Origin: CBDCXF01 sp965223755
GTDB taxonomy: Bacteria > Acidobacteriota > Thermoanaerobaculia > Multivoradales > JAHEKO01
DNA: 64,000 nt
Direction: 5' to 3'
Assembly: GCA_965223755.1 (NCBI GenBank)
Contig: CBDCXF010000002.1
Span: 310,001-374,000 of the forward strand
Each line of letters starts with the position of its first letter. Position 1 is the stretch's first letter. The position numbers and the translations under genes are program-made. The notes under the pieces were generated by a model. That model made no database searches, was not told the DNA's origin, and worked only from the letters and a program-made list of their open reading frames with translations. Positions 38,967 through 47,636 of this stretch are shown here, one piece after another.

Positions 38967-39482
38967 TTACTTATACCGGTCAAACTCCCTACTAGCTTCG
39001 TCAAACCACTTCATCGACTCTCGGTAGGGAAACTCCTCTCCTGGAATGGGGGGTTCAGTTCCGACAAAAAACGTCTCAAAGGGCTGTTCTCTATTCAGTT
39101 CGGGTTGGCCCAGGGCGACAGTCGTGCCGTGAACTACCTGGTTGAAGATCTGAGGATATTCGGGTCCCTCGGCTCCATCGTGTAGGTTGGTGCAAAACTC
39201 TTCGTTCATCTCCCAACAAAACTCGCGCAGGCGACTCCACCCAGTTGGAAAGTCGGACGAAGTACAAAAACGGCCATTCCCATCGAGCTCAACGACACGC
39301 CAAAGCCCATCCCTAGGCATCGGCTTGCAACCTGGAAATTCGTAGCCAACGACAACCCACCCTTCGTATCCTTCTGGAATCACATATCGAGTGGGCAGAC
39401 GACATCCCACCAACAACGACAGGACCAGAGCCGTGACTGCCCCTCGCAGATATCCGTGCCAGCGCTGACGATTAGTGCTCAC
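38967..39482 (-). CDS. Rhs tip-1-associated lipoprotein, copy in repeat 1
   Basis: A 171-aa lipoprotein (VTALVLSLLVGC lipobox), identical in protein sequence to 47637-48152. The mature part opens RLPTRYVIPEGYEGWVVVGY (DUF6843-like) and has several cysteines (GCKP, FCTSS, FCWE, FCTN) suggesting disulfides. Its start overlaps the tip-1 stop (ATGA, 39479-39482), so it is probably the partner or immunity protein of tip 1 and acts in the periplasm. The function is inferred from position. Confidence 0.75.
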   Translation of the reverse strand: MSTNRQRWHGYLRGAVTALVLSLLVGCRLPTRYVIPEGYEGWVVVGYEFPGCKPMPRDGLWRVVELDGNGRFCTSSDFPTGWSRLREFCWEMNEEFCTNLHDGAEGPEYPQIFNQVVHGTTVALGQPELNREQPFETFFVGTEPPIPGEEFPYRESMKWFDEASREFDRYK

Positions 39483-40624
39483 CGCGTTTTCTCCTCTTCA
39501 TCGAGCGGAGTTGGCAGCTTGATTGGCAGGGTTTCATCTCCAACGCCTGGAAATAAGCGTAGGTACGGGGTTCCCGATTCCTGGAAATCCATTTCCCCCA
39601 CCACCTCCCCAGCCTCGTTGATCACTTGCACATTCGTTGACGGAAAACCATCCACCGTCACCGCGCCACTGACGTTCCCTTGAGCATCCACCACCACGAC
39701 CACCGAGGTATTGATCGCCGGTGCTCCAGGCGTCATGGGATTAGTGCCGGCCACATCCATCGCGAAGAGGGTGGCGCCTCCTTGCAATCTTGTCGCGCCA
39801 GCTTGAGCAGTTGGAGAGCCAATCGTTTCGTGAACTGTCTGCCCACCGACCATAAATTTGGTGCTTTCTGGTTGAAACGCATCCGCTTGCCCAAGCAAAG
39901 CATTTCCCGGTGCACCCGAAGTCTCAAAGCGAGCCGATGCCACCACTTTGGGGCCATTGTTGAACGCTGCCAGTCCCGGAATGACCGGGATGTTGGCTCC
40001 CCGGACCTCATTGATCACCCGCACCTCAAACTCCTCTTCCCCATTGGGATCGACAAATCGAAGCGGGTTGTTTCGCGCGTAGGTAAACCGGTTCCACTTC
40101 TGCGGCAGCCGCAGCGCGTTACGCCGCTCCTTCGGGTCGGTGCTCGTAAACCTCCCCAAATACGGACTGCAATACCTGGCATGCATGTAATCCAGATCCT
40201 GCCGGTCCGCCTTCAAGTTCCCATCGATCTCTGCCACAAAGTGCGCTCCGCTGGTGACGGCGAAGTTCTCACCCAACTCGATCCGTTCACCCGCGGTAAA
40301 TCGCACTTCTGAAGCGGAGGTCACGGACGTGTCCTGCGAGGTGATGGCATCGCACCCGGTTCGTTGTTGACCCGTGGAGATAGTTTCGCCATTGATGACG
40401 GTTGTCCCTGATCCGCACCCACCCGACAAATGCCCGTCCCGCTCATGCCCAGTGAACTGGATCGGTTCCGGGTCCATGGTGGGAATGGTGACTTCCTCAC
40501 CGAAAGGCAGGTAGTCGTGGCGTTTGGCGGCCGAGGCGTTGGACTTGGTCCAGTAGCGCGGGGTGCCGAGGTGGTCCAAGTGGGCGTGCTCGGTGCTGCC
40601 GTTGGAGAGTTTCCTCGCCAACAT
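39479..40624 (-). CDS. displaced Rhs core end plus tip 1 (5'-truncated)
   Basis: 381 codons equivalent to the last part of the intact Rhs: MLARKLSNGSTEHAHLDHLG, FTGHERDGHLSGGCGSGT, DYMHARYCSPYLGRFTSTDP, WNRFTYARNNPLRFVDPNGE and then tip 1. From 40231 leftwards it is identical to the Rhs at 48149; upstream it is a diverged core, so two Rhs lineages were joined here. Rhs homology continues to about 40647 (IRRDGQ), beyond which the gene is lost. It has no start signal of its own; probably a silent reservoir copy. Confidence 0.75.
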   Translation of the reverse strand: MLARKLSNGSTEHAHLDHLGTPRYWTKSNASAAKRHDYLPFGEEVTIPTMDPEPIQFTGHERDGHLSGGCGSGTTVINGETISTGQQRTGCDAITSQDTSVTSASEVRFTAGERIELGENFAVTSGAHFVAEIDGNLKADRQDLDYMHARYCSPYLGRFTSTDPKERRNALRLPQKWNRFTYARNNPLRFVDPNGEEEFEVRVINEVRGANIPVIPGLAAFNNGPKVVASARFETSGAPGNALLGQADAFQPESTKFMVGGQTVHETIGSPTAQAGATRLQGGATLFAMDVAGTNPMTPGAPAINTSVVVVVDAQGNVSGAVTVDGFPSTNVQVINEAGEVVGEMDFQESGTPYLRLFPGVGDETLPIKLPTPLDEEEKTR

Positions 40625-40866
40625 CTGGCCGTCTCGTCGGATGTATAGATGCTCAAATGCATCGCAAAAATCGGCTACCTAAATGTCTGTGCCTAGTTCC
40701 ACTGCTAGTAGCATTAGAATTCGTGGCTGGAGGTCTTTTTTCTTCACTCGGGTGGAGCGATTTTCTACACCCTCCCAAAAAGTGAATGCAAGATCCTGCC
40801 GGACTCCTCGTCGACAACGACTTCCTGAACGCCCTTGGAACCGTTTAGGCTGGCCTTTGTAGAGAC
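40625..40866. other. junction region behind truncated Rhs
   Basis: About 240 bases. The first 20 or so still encode Rhs core. The rest holds no gene, but the frame of the upstream lipoprotein continues after its TAG for 33 open codons (VSTKASLNGSKGVQEVVVDE, then ESGRILHSLFGRV) to a stop at 40765-40767. This could be a remnant of a longer protein. Confidence 0.35.
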
Positions 40867-41475
40867 CTAGTCTTCGATATCCGCACCATCCCAGCAGGCG
40901 TTGTCTTCGTCAAAAGGGGTGTCTCTTGCTTGGACAACGTCGGCAGCAAACTCGCGAACCAGCGACTCGATTTCGCGAAGAATGGGATCCCAGGACGTGC
41001 CTCTTTCGGTCGCAAGGATCCGTTGCTCATGCCAAGTGCTCACACGAGCCTCCGACCAATCACTGAGACGGAAGCGGCGCTTGAGAATAGCTGGTTCAAC
41101 AAGTGATCCGGAAACTATGTATACCGCTAAGGCGTCACCGCGTACGATTTCGTGATTGACAGCAATGTGCAGGTGTGGAATGGCGTCTTCTGATTGCTGA
41201 ATGTTACAAGCTGAGAGGATTTCAGAGGCGTAGTCGGTTGCTGCACGTTCGAGCGCATCTTGACCATCTTGGCCGAACTCGCGCCGGGTCAGAGGGGCAA
41301 CCACCGATAGCCGGACATCTTTGACAGTAGCGAGTTCTTCTCGAATTAAGGTACTCGCGGAAGTCTGTGACAAACAAGCAGGTAAAAGTGTTGCCAAAGC
41401 GGCGCCAGTCGCAACAATCCAGCCTCTCCGCAAGATCTGGCTTCTATTGGTCGATATCTCTTTTCGGTGTGTCAT
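40867..41475 (-). CDS. lipoprotein paired with Rhs tip 2 (putative immunity)
   Basis: 202 aa from ATG 41475, which overlaps the end of the tip-2 gene by 32 bases; the longer in-frame extension is an out-of-frame reading of the tip. A signal with adjacent arginines and a lipobox is visible (RRGWIVATGAALATLLPAC), so export and lipid anchoring are expected. The mature part (VKDVRLSVVAPLTRREFG, AIPHLHIAVNHEIVRGDALA, ILKRRFRLSDWSEARVSTW) matches no family I know. As the gene directly coupled to a metallopeptidase tip it may protect the periplasm from it; this is inference. Confidence 0.6.
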   Translation of the reverse strand: MTHRKEISTNRSQILRRGWIVATGAALATLLPACLSQTSASTLIREELATVKDVRLSVVAPLTRREFGQDGQDALERAATDYASEILSACNIQQSEDAIPHLHIAVNHEIVRGDALAVYIVSGSLVEPAILKRRFRLSDWSEARVSTWHEQRILATERGTSWDPILREIESLVREFAADVVQARDTPFDEDNACWDGADIED

Positions 41476-42214
41476 TTTCCAGTGCTTCCTCGGCGAAATC
41501 ATCTGCGTATTGCTCCAAGTCCGAATCATTGTAGTCCTCAACAGTAGGCGCCTTCTCGGCCTCTGCCACATCTGCGATGTGCTGCTCTGGATCTACAAGA
41601 GCTTGTTCTACATGCCCTAGCTCATGAACCTTATCCTTATTGCTGGCCCGCGGGCCAAGAGTGATCTCCGCCCGCTTGAGCTGGCGCCCTTGCCCGAGAA
41701 GCACTGCCACAGCCTTGTTTCCTGCCTCACCTTCACCAGCTGCCGTGTATGCATCCCTGAGTTCCTGCGCTGTTGGCTCTCGGAAGATGTTTGTAGTTAC
41801 TGCTCCTCTCTTTGTACCAGATCCCGAGTGAACCCCAGGGTCGCCTCGGCTAACAATCAAGTCCCTTCCTGAGCCTGGAGCAAATGCTGTCAGGACGGCT
41901 CGGACTCTTGAGTTTCTCAAGGCACGTTTTTCATAGAATTTTCTGTCTTTTTCGTGTGCGTAGATAACATCTTTACCATCCGGGTCGATGAACTTAATTG
42001 GGTTGCCAATAGCATAAGCGAACCTATTCCATCGCTTGGGGTTTCTTGTAGCTACTTTCTGACGCTTCGGATCCACCCCCAAAAACCTCCCCAAATACGG
42101 ACTGCAATACCTGGCATGCATGTAATCCAAGTCCTCGACGCACATCTCAGCCAAGAAACCGGGTTCTGGAGACGCGGTTTCGGGTCTATGTGCGGGAGGA
42201 GAGCTAGGACCCAT
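41444..42214 (-). CDS. displaced Rhs tip 2, HExxH metallopeptidase-like toxin
   Basis: 256 codons. The first part, up to the core YMHARYCSPYLGRF, is identical to that of tip 3. Then the linker WNRFAYAIGNPIKFIDPDGK leads into a tip with KVHELGHVEQALVDPEQH, a zinc-protease HExxH motif (H-E-L-G-H), preceded by DLIVSRGDPGVHSGSGTKRG. An acidic tail follows. A peptidase toxin delivered by Rhs is plausible. It lacks the N-terminal Rhs part and sits directly after the mobile element end. A lipoprotein gene overlaps its 3' end. Confidence 0.72.
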   Translation of the reverse strand: MGPSSPPAHRPETASPEPGFLAEMCVEDLDYMHARYCSPYLGRFLGVDPKRQKVATRNPKRWNRFAYAIGNPIKFIDPDGKDVIYAHEKDRKFYEKRALRNSRVRAVLTAFAPGSGRDLIVSRGDPGVHSGSGTKRGAVTTNIFREPTAQELRDAYTAAGEGEAGNKAVAVLLGQGRQLKRAEITLGPRASNKDKVHELGHVEQALVDPEQHIADVAEAEKAPTVEDYNDSDLEQYADDFAEEALENDTPKRDIDQ

Positions 42215-42523
42215 TTTCTTTTAGCCGCGCCGATTGTACCGGCTTGAGATTGCGGCTAAAGAGAAGTGACGGTGGATATGGACGAGCTGACGTGCCAGTT
42301 GACGTGCCATCCAGCGGCCCCAAGCTGCGCCGCAGAGCCAAGTCCTCAGCTACGCTTCGGACCGGGGCAGACGCATCGGGCAAAATCCCGTGCCGGCCGC
42401 CCCCCTCTCCCTGGCCCATCCGTCCGTCACGGTCTTTAGCATCTCGCTGTCCGATAAGGCGCCTTATCCGTACCTGCCCCTCTTGGCTTCCTGCGGCTTG
42501 GGCTCTCGGCTACGCCTCGAGCC

Positions 42524-42547
42524 TTTACATAATGGGCACTATGTAAA
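42524..42547. other. dif/pdif-like inverted repeat (copy 2)
   Basis: Arms TTTACATA and TATGTAAA around ATGGGCAC, identical to 33854-33877. Two such sites in direct orientation 8,670 bases apart could themselves be substrates for the element recombinase. Confidence 0.4.
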
Positions 42548-42656
42548 CTTGGGGCCGCTTACCGTTATCTCGGGACTGGGGCAGCAGTGGCCTCTGAATC
42601 GCTAGCCTTTCTAAAGCCAAAGGCAGCGGCTAAAGAGAAAAGGGCCGTATTCGAGG

Positions 42657-42983
42657 TCAGGGCCTGGCGCCTCGACCCTCCCGCTCCCACAAGGCAAAGA
42701 GATCTCGGGCGGTGTGGATCAGGCCATGGACGACGACTTGGTCGGCTTCGACCTGGTAGATCAGACGGTAGCGCCCAACGAAGATCTCGCGCATCTCCAT
42801 TTCCAAATCTGCGAGTTCATGGATTGGCCGCCCTCGATGCGACAGCTCAGCCAAAGAGCGAGCTGCATCTCGAGCCTTGCCGGCGAGCTCGATCGCTGCC
42901 CGTGGATTGTCGTCGGCGATGTGGTCGGCGATCTCTTCGAGATCGTCCCAAGCGGGTTCGGACCAGACTACTGATCGAGCCAC
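42657..42983 (-). CDS. type II toxin, ParE/RelE superfamily (element copy 2)
   Basis: A 108-aa protein identical to the one at 33987-34313 (MREIFVGRYRLIYQVEADQV core). Overlaps its antitoxin by 16 bases. With two identical TA operons, loss of one element copy would not expose the cell to the toxin. Loss of both would. Confidence 0.85.
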   Translation of the reverse strand: MARSVVWSEPAWDDLEEIADHIADDNPRAAIELAGKARDAARSLAELSHRGRPIHELADLEMEMREIFVGRYRLIYQVEADQVVVHGLIHTARDLFALWEREGRGARP

Positions 42984-43189
42984 TTGGCCATCCGCTGTTC
43001 GACTTCGTCCTGGGTCAGGACCCGGCCCTCTTCGACAGCCTGCAGGCTTTTTTCGATCTTCGAGCGGACGTAGATGCGGTACTCGATGTCCTCAAACGAG
43101 ACGTCGTCGGGGAGCTTTTCAAGCAGGTCACGGACGGCCTCTTTGGCGGTAACGCTCATGGCTTTTCCAATCTTAGCTGCTTTGCTCAC
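42968..43189 (-). CDS. antitoxin of the element TA pair (copy 2)
   Basis: 73 aa, identical to 34298-34519. GTG start overlapping the recombinase stop; an internal ATG at 43159 is the alternative start. Helical body with SFEDIEYRIYVRSKIEKSLQ and an acidic end. Confidence 0.75.
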   Translation of the reverse strand: MSKAAKIGKAMSVTAKEAVRDLLEKLPDDVSFEDIEYRIYVRSKIEKSLQAVEEGRVLTQDEVEQRMAKWLDQ

Positions 43190-44214
43190 GCGTCAGGAGC
43201 GCCATCAGTGCTATCAAGATCCACTTTCCGCCTTTTAAGCCTCGCCCCGGGATGGGTCTTCTCGTGGATCTCTTTGAGCTTCCTGATGGCCACGTGGGTG
43301 TAGATCTCGGTGGACTGCAAGGTGGCATGACCGAGCATGCTCTGGAGATAGCGGATGTCGGCTCCGCCTTCGAGCATCAAAGTGGCCATGGTGTGGCGAA
43401 GCATGTGGCAGGAGCCTTGTTTTTCGATCCCCGCACTAGAGACGTAGTCTCTGACCAGTTTGGCCATCCATTGCCCTTGAATGGGCTCGCCGCGGTGGCC
43501 CAAGAGGAGAGTTCCATCATCGTAGCCGCGCACCAGGTGGGGGCGCGCTTCATTGAGGTACTTCTTTACCCAAGCGGCGGCGCGCTCTGAGATCGGGATT
43601 AAGCGGTCTTTCTTGCCCTTGCCGCAGCGCACCAGGACGGTCCCGCCGGCAAGGTCTAAGTCCCTGACCGCGAGCTTTTCAAGCTCTCCACGCCGCAGGC
43701 CCGTCGAGTAGAGGATCTCAAGCATGGCCCGATCGCGCAGTCCCAGGTGGGTGGTGAGATCTGGTTGGGCCATCACCTGTTCAGCTTCTTGAGCAGAGAG
43801 GATGGCTCGCGGCAGCCGCCTCTCGCCCTTCGGCAAGTGAATTCTGGCTCCGGGATTCTCATCGAGGTGGCCTTCTTCAAACATCCAGGTAAAAAGCCTC
43901 TTGACCCCGGCTAAGCGGTCGCTCTGGGAGATCGAGGAGAGCCGGGTGCCATTGGGCTTTTTCCAGCGGTAGAGATGGCGCTGATAGCTTTTTAAGACTT
44001 GATGGGTGACGAGCTGGGGGTCGGTCAGGCCCCGACGCTCACACCAGACCAAAAAGAGCCGCAGTTGGACTCTGGTGCCCCGGATGGTGTGGGGCGAGTA
44101 GTTGCGGATTTTGAGGTCCGCGAGATAGTCGAGAGCGTAGGCGCCGATGGTGCCCGGATCGATGGTGGAGAGATCTTCGATCCGCTTGGCGCGCTTTTCT
44201 CTGCCATCAGCCAT
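43186..44214 (-). CDS. tyrosine recombinase / integrase (element copy 2)
   Basis: 342 aa, identical to the protein at 34516-35544, with the complete catalytic set R...K...HMLRHT...H...Y (nucleophile in TEIYTHV). Overlaps the primase gene by 8 bases. Because both copies are intact, recombinase can be supplied in trans to either element. Confidence 0.92.
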   Translation of the reverse strand: MADGREKRAKRIEDLSTIDPGTIGAYALDYLADLKIRNYSPHTIRGTRVQLRLFLVWCERRGLTDPQLVTHQVLKSYQRHLYRWKKPNGTRLSSISQSDRLAGVKRLFTWMFEEGHLDENPGARIHLPKGERRLPRAILSAQEAEQVMAQPDLTTHLGLRDRAMLEILYSTGLRRGELEKLAVRDLDLAGGTVLVRCGKGKKDRLIPISERAAAWVKKYLNEARPHLVRGYDDGTLLLGHRGEPIQGQWMAKLVRDYVSSAGIEKQGSCHMLRHTMATLMLEGGADIRYLQSMLGHATLQSTEIYTHVAIRKLKEIHEKTHPGARLKRRKVDLDSTDGAPDA

Positions 44215-47110
44215 CGCCGCCAGGCCTCAAGTACGATGCAGAAATCTCGAGTTGTTCGTCCCCTAGAAGTGCATTTTGGGGCTGAGACGGAGGATTCGGC
44301 CGGTTTTCCCTGTCACCATTGGCCTTCTGCGGCGTTTCAGGGGTCCGCCACCTGCCCGACACCCCGCCGTTTTGGGGCCGTTTTGACCCCGTCAGGTGGG
44401 GCTTTAGGTCCGCCACCTTGGGGTTTGACTCCGTCACCTGGCCTGAAGAGTCCGTCACCTTGAGCGATTCGGTGTCGATGAGCTGCGCCAGAAAAGGCTC
44501 TCCTTCCCTTTCCTCGCCTTCCCACACCAGCTCGTAGACAAAGCTCTGGCCGCGCCCACCACGATGAGTGAGCACCACCTCGTGCTCGGCCAAGCGCTCT
44601 AAATGGGTGCGTGCCTGGGTCAGGCTTACTCTCAAGGCCAGCACCACATCACGGCGACTAAACAAGAATTCCTCACGCTCTAAATCGCGACGCTCACACT
44701 CCCCGGTCACCCAAAGGCTGAGCGCTTTCAAAAAGCCCCGTGTCTGGGGCGCTAGCTCATCGAGAGAGCGGCCTAAGACTTCGCCAGCCAGGCGGTTGGC
44801 GATCTCGATGTCAGAAAGCTCCACCTCAATGTACTCGACCCTCGTGCCGCGATCGGTGGCGGTCTTCTTGGGCCGCTGGTACTGGTGCAAAAGGGCGATG
44901 GCGTCGATGAGGGTCAGGTACTTCTCGTGATCTCTGCGGGTGCGGGTCTGGCTGTTTAAAAAGGTCAGCTCCCGGGCTAAAGGGTTGACGACGGGGATGG
45001 GTTTGAGCATCCGCTGCAGGTTGCGGTGTAGGGCAACGAGAGACGATCGACGGCGGCTCCCAAGCATTCCATCGAGAGTCCGGCGCTCTCGCTGCAGGCG
45101 GTGGATCGCCCGCGTCTGCTCTCTGGACTCATCCACCGTGAGCACCAGACAGCGGTTTAAAAGCTCCTCGTCGATCTCGATCGAGGTGGTGGTCAAGAAA
45201 AGCATCACCGGCCCCTCGACCCGGTACTCGTGAGTGACGAGCTTCCCCGTCTCTGGGTCTTTGCCGGTCGAGGCGATGGTGAGCTCACCCTCGGATTGGA
45301 GGAGTTTGAGAGCGTAAGAAGCGCGCTCCGCGCCTTCTTCCTCCACTAGAGCCAGGATCTTGTGTTTTAAATCCATCTCGCCCATGTAGAAAAGGCTCTG
45401 TCCCGTCATTGCCGAGTACTGGACTCTTTCTTCCGGGGGGATGAAAGCCAGAATCGCCTCCATCAAAGACGACTTGCCCGCCGCCGAGGAAGACTGGATC
45501 AAGAGTGCCAGCGGGGAGTCGAGCTTCCTCGAAACGGCAGCTAAGTAGCCCACGAGTTTGTTGGTCTCCTCGCCCACGATGCCGCAGCGGGAGAAATCTT
45601 CAAGGATGCGGCCTAATAGGTTGGGCTTTTTCAGGTAGGCCAGCGCCGAGTGCTCATCCTCTGGAGTCATCACCGGTGGCTCTTCGCGCTGAGGCTTGAG
45701 GCTTTCTTCGATCAAACGCTCCTGGTGCTCTTCTAAGGTCAGATGGACGGTGCCTAAGTCGCGTTTGATCGCCTCCTCTTTGAGGTCCAGCTCCACAGCC
45801 GCGTGCTTGATGAATGCCGCCCGCTGGCGCGCAGCCACCAGGTCCACGGTGTCTAGAAAGAAAGCCTTACCTCTGCTGACACGCACCACCACTTTCAAGC
45901 GCTCGAAAGAGAGATTCTTGGGCAAACCCCGCACCTTCCAGTGGCGGTCGCCGATGGTGGTCTCGAAAGGGTCGAAAGATTTCGGGGCGGCTAAAGGAAG
46001 AGGAGAGGTTTTCTCTTTAGCTGCCTGCTTTGGCTCTCTCATCGGTTCAGCAGACTCAAGCAGCAGGCCCAGAGACTCACTGGCTGGTTGGACCTTTACG
46101 GCGTAGGCGTTAGCGTCCATTCCCTTGGGAAAGAGCACCCGTGAGCAAGCGATGCCTTCGGCGGAGAGCTTCTCGGCCAGGGCCTCGGCTGCCTCGTCCC
46201 CAGCACGGTCCCGGTCGTAGGCGATGAGCATTTTCTCGATCCCGTGGGCCTTCAAAGCCCCCAGATGCTCCCCGGTAAAACCCTGGATGCCGTAGGAGCT
46301 GGTGACGTGGGGGAAACTAGCCACATAGAAGGTCAGAGCATCGAGCAGGGCCTCGCACAGGATCACTTCTTTGGAGTCCGCGAGGCTGGACAAGTTCCAC
46401 ACCCCTCGCCGGGGGCCGGGGAGGTAGAGGTGCGCAGGGCCCTGGCCCCTGCCGATACGGCGACCGTAGAGGTTCATGACCGCGCCGTCGGAGTCAAGAA
46501 TCGGCACCACCAAACACCCGCCCAAATGCTCGTGCCCGGTCGAGCGCAGTACTCCCAAGACTTTCAAACGCTCGCGCTTGGCCGGATCGAGGATCGATCC
46601 CAGGCTGCGGTCGGCGTAGCCGAGTTGGAAACGCTCGATGACGTCGTCGTCCTTGAGGCCACGGCTTCTAAGGTACGCAAGAGTTGGTTCCGAGGCCAGG
46701 AGGCGCTGGTGATAGTGGGTGGTGACTTCTTCGAGGAGCTGCTGGTCGTCCTGGCTGGGTGCTGGTGGGTTGGGGGGAGCCTGGCTCTGTGGATTCCGGA
46801 GCTGCCGCCGAGGGAGAGGAGCCACCGGAGCGGCTCCCTGGAGCGTTGCCACCGCCTCCCGGAAACCCACCCCATCGCGCTTCATCACCCAGTCGATCGC
46901 CGTCCCTCCCATCTGGCACGCCCCCAGGCAGTGCCACAGATTCTTCTCCGGAGTCACCACCAGAGAAGGCTCCTTGTCGTCGTGGAAGGGGCATAGGCCG
47001 ATGAGGTCCCCGCCGTGGCGTTTCAACGTCACCCCACTGGCCTCGACCAAGGCTGCGAGGTCCGTGTCGCGTTTGAGGCGCTGGATCTCAGAATCCGGGA
47101 TGTGGGTCAA
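44207..47110 (-). CDS. CHC2 zinc-finger primase fused to AAA-type ATPase (copy 2)
   Basis: 967 aa, identical to the protein at 35537-38440: zinc finger CPFHDDKEPS...CLGAC, TOPRIM with YDRDRAGDEA, and ATPase Walker A SSAAGKSS. It is encoded divergently from the XRE repressor, with the twin operators in the 123-base gap. Confidence 0.88.
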   Translation of the reverse strand: MTHIPDSEIQRLKRDTDLAALVEASGVTLKRHGGDLIGLCPFHDDKEPSLVVTPEKNLWHCLGACQMGGTAIDWVMKRDGVGFREAVATLQGAAPVAPLPRRQLRNPQSQAPPNPPAPSQDDQQLLEEVTTHYHQRLLASEPTLAYLRSRGLKDDDVIERFQLGYADRSLGSILDPAKRERLKVLGVLRSTGHEHLGGCLVVPILDSDGAVMNLYGRRIGRGQGPAHLYLPGPRRGVWNLSSLADSKEVILCEALLDALTFYVASFPHVTSSYGIQGFTGEHLGALKAHGIEKMLIAYDRDRAGDEAAEALAEKLSAEGIACSRVLFPKGMDANAYAVKVQPASESLGLLLESAEPMREPKQAAKEKTSPLPLAAPKSFDPFETTIGDRHWKVRGLPKNLSFERLKVVVRVSRGKAFFLDTVDLVAARQRAAFIKHAAVELDLKEEAIKRDLGTVHLTLEEHQERLIEESLKPQREEPPVMTPEDEHSALAYLKKPNLLGRILEDFSRCGIVGEETNKLVGYLAAVSRKLDSPLALLIQSSSAAGKSSLMEAILAFIPPEERVQYSAMTGQSLFYMGEMDLKHKILALVEEEGAERASYALKLLQSEGELTIASTGKDPETGKLVTHEYRVEGPVMLFLTTTSIEIDEELLNRCLVLTVDESREQTRAIHRLQRERRTLDGMLGSRRRSSLVALHRNLQRMLKPIPVVNPLARELTFLNSQTRTRRDHEKYLTLIDAIALLHQYQRPKKTATDRGTRVEYIEVELSDIEIANRLAGEVLGRSLDELAPQTRGFLKALSLWVTGECERRDLEREEFLFSRRDVVLALRVSLTQARTHLERLAEHEVVLTHRGGRGQSFVYELVWEGEEREGEPFLAQLIDTESLKVTDSSGQVTESNPKVADLKPHLTGSKRPQNGGVSGRWRTPETPQKANGDRENRPNPPSQPQNALLGDEQLEISASYLRPGGDG

Positions 47111-47151
47111 TTCCGCCTCCAGAGAGAAACCTTGTCAAGAGAGAATAAAGA

Positions 47152-47185
47152 GCGTTTCACGCGATCTAATATATGCGTGTTACGC
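47152..47185. promoter_or_regulatory. twin operators of the XRE repressor (copy 2)
   Basis: GCGTTTCACGC (47152-47162) and GCGTGTTACGC (47175-47185), as in copy 1. The repressor from either copy should control both elements. Confidence 0.65.
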
Positions 47186-47233
47186 TACATCGTCAAGGCG
47201 CATCCCGCACGCGCCTAAACTGGAGGTGTCCAA

Positions 47234-47626
47234 GTGGACTACTACTTAAGCGATATGGAACGACAAGAACTTCAAAAAGCCTTTGGCTCCCGTGTCAAGA
47301 CGCTCCGTAAGCAGAAGGGTTGGACGCAGAAAGAGCTGGCCGCTAAAGCCGATGTCCGATCCGCGCAGCTCAATAAATACGAAGGAGGGCTCCACTCTCC
47401 GCCTTTTGAGACTCTTTTGAAACTCGCCGAGGCTCTCGACACCTCGATCGACTACCTCGTAGCGGGCGATGAGTCCGAAGAAATCCCGCTACACAGCCAG
47501 AGGCTGTTGGAGAGATTCCGGGAACTGCAAGATTTTGACGCCGACGATCAGGACACCGTCATCAAGCTCATCGACGCCCTCATCGTCCAGAGGAAACTAC
47601 AGGGCGTCGTGCAGGCTGCCCGGTAG
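47234..47626 (+). CDS. XRE-family repressor (element copy 2)
   Basis: 130 aa from GTG with GGAGGTG upstream; identical to 38564-38956 (WTQKELAAKADVRSAQLNKY helix-turn-helix). Divergent from the primase operon, and it ends 10 bases from the convergent lipoprotein gene. Confidence 0.9.
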   Translation: MDYYLSDMERQELQKAFGSRVKTLRKQKGWTQKELAAKADVRSAQLNKYEGGLHSPPFETLLKLAEALDTSIDYLVAGDESEEIPLHSQRLLERFRELQDFDADDQDTVIKLIDALIVQRKLQGVVQAAR

Positions 47627-47636
47627 ACCAGCGACT

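Larger units (their letters stand above)
33420..40231. repeat. 6.8-kb direct repeat, copy 1
   Basis: 6,812 bases that look identical to 42090-48901 (offset 8,670) wherever compared, including every encoded protein. The left end is the first base of the 40-base Rhs core (33420-33459). The right end lies in Rhs coding sequence 37 bases beyond another copy of that core (40155-40194). Flanking sequences differ on both sides (tip 3 versus tip 2 on the left, diverged Rhs core on the right), so the copies arose by recombination between Rhs cores. Confidence 0.85.
42215..47627 (-). mobile_element. small integrative element in the Rhs locus, copy 2
   Basis: Same gene content and sequence as copy 1 (XRE repressor, primase-ATPase, tyrosine recombinase, TA pair, palindrome-rich end). 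Here it lies between the lipoprotein gene of the intact Rhs and displaced tip 2. The non-coding end (42215-42656) carries the same palindromes, including GATAAGGCGCCTTATC at 42453-42468. Confidence 0.7.

Noticed and set aside
38957..38990. TACCGG shared by the right element end (TTATACCGGTCAA) and the left end (TTGTACCGGCTTG) as an attachment-site core
   Set aside because: Only six identical bases in GC-rich DNA, and the element ends are not otherwise defined. Too weak to call an att site.
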